Below are positions 7,094-7,962 of a stretch of DNA of 7,962 bases, in pieces. The notes under the pieces are model-generated. The model did not search any database. It was not told the origin of the DNA and saw only the letters and a list, made by a program, of their open reading frames with translations. The stretch's first letter is position 1. Every line of letters begins with the position of its first letter. The stretch covers positions 1 through 7,962 of the forward strand of contig CAJWER010000130.1 of assembly GCA_913030785.1 (NCBI GenBank). The letters run 5' to 3'. The translations under genes were made by a program, and so were the position numbers. This DNA comes from an uncultured Chloroflexota bacterium. GTDB taxonomy: Bacteria > Chloroflexota > Dehalococcoidia > Lucifugimonadales > CAJWER01.

Positions 7094-7130
7094 GTCTTCA
7101 TTGTGCGCTCTACTCAAAAAGGGAGTGTGC

Positions 7131-7146
7131 GGGGTTCTGTGTAAAC
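7131..7146 (+). repeat. Probable left terminal repeat of an IS256-family element
   Basis: GGGGTTCTGTGTAAAC lies 34 bp before the transposase start. A TGTGTAAA core close to the transposase start is common at ends of this family, as I recall it. No matching inverted copy is found further right in the window, so the other end is lost. Confidence 0.4.
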
Positions 7147-7180
7147 GGTCATGACGTAGACTCAGCAGAAAGGATACGGC

Positions 7181-7282
7181 ATGGTAGACAAGGAAGAGGT
7201 GGATGCACTACTGGACCGGCTTCTGGCTGGTCGTCGCCCCGAAGAGATCATCGGTCGGGACGGTCTTTTGGATACGTTGACA
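7181..7282 (+). pseudogene. IS256-family transposase, N-terminal fragment only
   Basis: The ATG at 7181 has a proper ribosome site 6 bases upstream. The 34 residues contain K-E-E-V-D-A-L-L-D-R-L-L-A-G, P-E-E-I-I-G-R-D-G-L-L and a Leu-Thr, the usual opening of IS256/Mutator-type transposases. After Thr34 the family pattern (normally L-x-K-x-L-x-E-R-A-L-x-x-E) stops abruptly, and the frame runs on through non-homologous Ser-rich sequence. Family members are about 400 residues long, so over 90 percent is gone. The frame stays open by chance into the FGE relic. Confidence 0.6.
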
Positions 7283-7371
7283 TCCAGCAGTGGCTCCTCG
7301 AGCGCCATGATTACCAGACGCCGACCCAGGTGCGTCGCAACCTCAAACCGGACCTGGCCAAGGCGGCCTGA
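7276..7371 (+). pseudogene. Unidentified C-terminal protein fragment, possibly from a transposase
   Basis: In the +1 frame relative to position 7276, 31 residues read V-D-I-Q-Q-W-L-L-E-R-H-D-Y-Q-T-P-T-Q-V-R-R and end L-A-K-A-A before TGA (7369-7371). The tail reads like real protein, unlike the overlapping transposase frame. Y-x-T-P-x-x-V is a pattern seen near the end of some rve-type transposases, but it is too short to name. It would be a second relic joined to the IS256 fragment near 7280. Confidence 0.25.
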
Positions 7372-7403
7372 ATGGTCCCCAAATCAGTGTCCAGAAACCC
7401 AGA

Positions 7404-7801
7404 GGCTTTACAGGCCGGTTCCGTACCGGGCATCCGGCGGTCGCCGACCGACCGCAGCGCGATGTAGTCGTCGACGATTTCTTGATGGACACGAGAGAGG
7501 TCACGGTCGCCGAGTCCCGGAGTGTCGCGGCGGTACAGGGGTCTCTACATCGAGACAGCGTCTCCGTCGGCGGGGTAACATGGCATCAGGCGCAGAGCTA
7601 CTGCGAGAGCGAGGGCAAGCGGCTGCCGACCGAGGACGAATGGGAACGGGCCTGCCGTGGCCCCGCCGGGGCGCGCTACGGGTATGCCGAGTACTACGAT
7701 CCCCGGCAGAGCGCGCGGACTGTGTCCACCGGTTGACGACATCCACCGACAAGGAAGGGACAACCCCTTTCGGTTTCCGATGCGCAGCCGACGCCGAGTA
7801 G
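7404..7801 (+). pseudogene. FGE-sulfatase domain protein, degraded second copy
   Basis: Two pieces in different frames rebuild an FGE-like protein. The first piece, clear from about 7461, reads V-V-V-D-D-F-L-M-D-T-R-E-V-T-V-A-E, then V-T-W-H-Q-A-Q-S-Y-C and G-K-R-L-P-T-E-D-E-W-E-R-A, the classic N-terminal and middle FGE motifs; its frame stops at 7734-7736. The second piece begins near 7703 in another frame with E-R-A-D-C-V-H-R-L and ends G-F-R-C-A-A-D at the TAG 7799-7801. It matches the end of the gene at 1-222. The stretch with G-L-Y-G-M-T-G-G-V-W-E-W and G-G-A-W, present in the upstream copy, is missing, so an out-of-frame deletion occurred near 7700. The segment between E-V-T-V-A-E and V-T-W also looks shortened. 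No start codon or ribosome site is recognisable. The 5' end next to the IS debris is probably lost. It is not expected to make a working protein. Confidence 0.82.
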
Positions 7802-7824
7802 TCCGGATCCGCTCGCGTTAGCAC

Positions 7825-7850
7825 CTCCGGGCTGGATATCCAGCCCGGAG
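7825..7850. promoter_or_regulatory. Perfect 26-bp palindrome between the FGE relic and lipoprotein gene (copy 2)
   Basis: CTCCGGGCTGGAT (7825-7837) is followed directly by its exact reverse complement (7838-7850). As RNA it would form an 11-bp, very GC-rich stem with a 4-base loop; as DNA it could be an operator for a dimeric protein. No T-run follows, so it is not a typical terminator. It ends 8 bases before the lipoprotein's ribosome site, the same arrangement as the 243-271 hairpin in the first module, but with unrelated sequence. Confidence 0.7.
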
Positions 7851-7858
7851 CCACCCAC

Positions 7859-7864
7859 GAGGAG
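7859..7864 (+). promoter_or_regulatory. Ribosome binding site GAGGAG for the lipoprotein at 7872
   Basis: GAGGAG lies 7 bases before the ATG at 7872, a strong match with good spacing that fixes this start. Confidence 0.75.
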
Positions 7865-7871
7865 AGCCATC

Positions 7872-7962
7872 ATGCGTAAGCTACTTGTACTTCCGTTGCT
7901 CGCGGCACTCGCAGTCGGCTGTGGAGGCCCCGAGACCACAGACCTGACGCCCGAGGCGAACC
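7872..7962 (+). CDS. LPP20-type lipoprotein, N-terminal end (truncated by window)
   Basis: The first 30 residues are present. A short basic start, a Leu/Ala-rich core and A-V-G-C put the lipid-accepting Cys at residue 17, followed by G-G-P and then T-D-L-T-P-E-A-N. The lipoprotein at 290 has its Cys at the same residue, followed by G-G-P and T-D-L-N-P-G-A-N. The two are therefore paralogs, each lying just behind an FGE-like gene. The LPP20 assignment is inferred from the paralog, because the diagnostic P-x-W-F region lies beyond the window. The upstream FGE relic is broken, but this gene has an intact signal peptide and ribosome site and may still be expressed. Confidence 0.85.
   Translation, partial: MRKLLVLPLLAALAVGCGGPETTDLTPEAN

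Larger units (their letters stand above)
7131..7371 (+). mobile_element. Remnant of an IS256-family insertion sequence
   Basis: The remnant consists of a probable left end, a ribosome site (AAAGGA, 7169-7174), the first 34 codons of a transposase and an unassigned tail fragment that stops at 7371. The DDE catalytic core and the right end are missing, so it cannot move by itself. It sits exactly between the low-GC giant gene and the second FGE-lipoprotein module. It may mark the scar of the event that placed the giant gene here. The right border is uncertain. Confidence 0.5.

Noticed and set aside
7094..7130. Possible terminator after the giant gene
   Set aside because: I could not form a stable stem, and the A-run present is inside the candidate loop, not a T-tract after a stem.
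7181..7801. A single 206-codon open frame that could be read as one gene
   Set aside because: Only its first 34 codons (transposase) and last ~34 codons (FGE tail) resemble proteins. The middle is a shadow: the real FGE motifs lie there in another frame. It is two relics that share a frame by chance.

Overview
The window looks like a GC-rich bacterial chromosome, most plausibly Myxococcota or a related deltaproteobacterial-type lineage. The hints are lipoprotein signal peptides ending in Cys-Gly-Gly-Pro, an FGE-sulfatase-domain protein beside lipoproteins, and a von Willebrand A protein with PEGA domains. No rRNA, tRNA or housekeeping marker is present, so this placement is an inference from style, not a proof.

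Layout. Positions 1-2864 hold a compact forward-strand gene cluster of high GC: the tail of an FGE-sulfatase (SUMF1-like) protein, an LPP20-type lipoprotein broken by one -1 frameshift in a G run, a second lipoprotein with an LPP20-like half, and an exported vWA protein with an intact MIDAS and two PEGA-like modules. Spacing is tight (10-67 bp), as in an operon. The gene products all point to the cell envelope, but their joint task is not known to me.

From about 2865 the base composition drops. Positions 3023-7093 hold one giant gene for an exported protein of about 1356 residues: a carboxypeptidase-regulatory-like domain, eleven tandem BACON / choice-of-anchor-type beta-sandwich repeats of about 97 residues, and a C-terminal cohesin-like domain. 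It has its own sigma70-like promoter that overlaps the start codon, which suggests a leaderless or nearly leaderless mRNA. Repeats 9 and 10 are written in clearly different, GC-rich codons from the rest of the gene, so the gene is a mosaic.

Positions 7131 to about 7371 are debris of an insertion sequence: a probable IS256-type end, the first 34 codons of an IS256-family transposase and an unassigned tail fragment. From about 7404 a second FGE gene appears as a deleted, frameshifted relic, followed at 7872 by the start of a second LPP20-type lipoprotein whose N-terminus matches the first. The window is therefore two copies of an FGE-lipoprotein module separated by the low-GC repeat-protein gene and IS debris. 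Both copies have a hairpin-forming inverted repeat of unrelated sequence at the same place between the FGE and lipoprotein genes.
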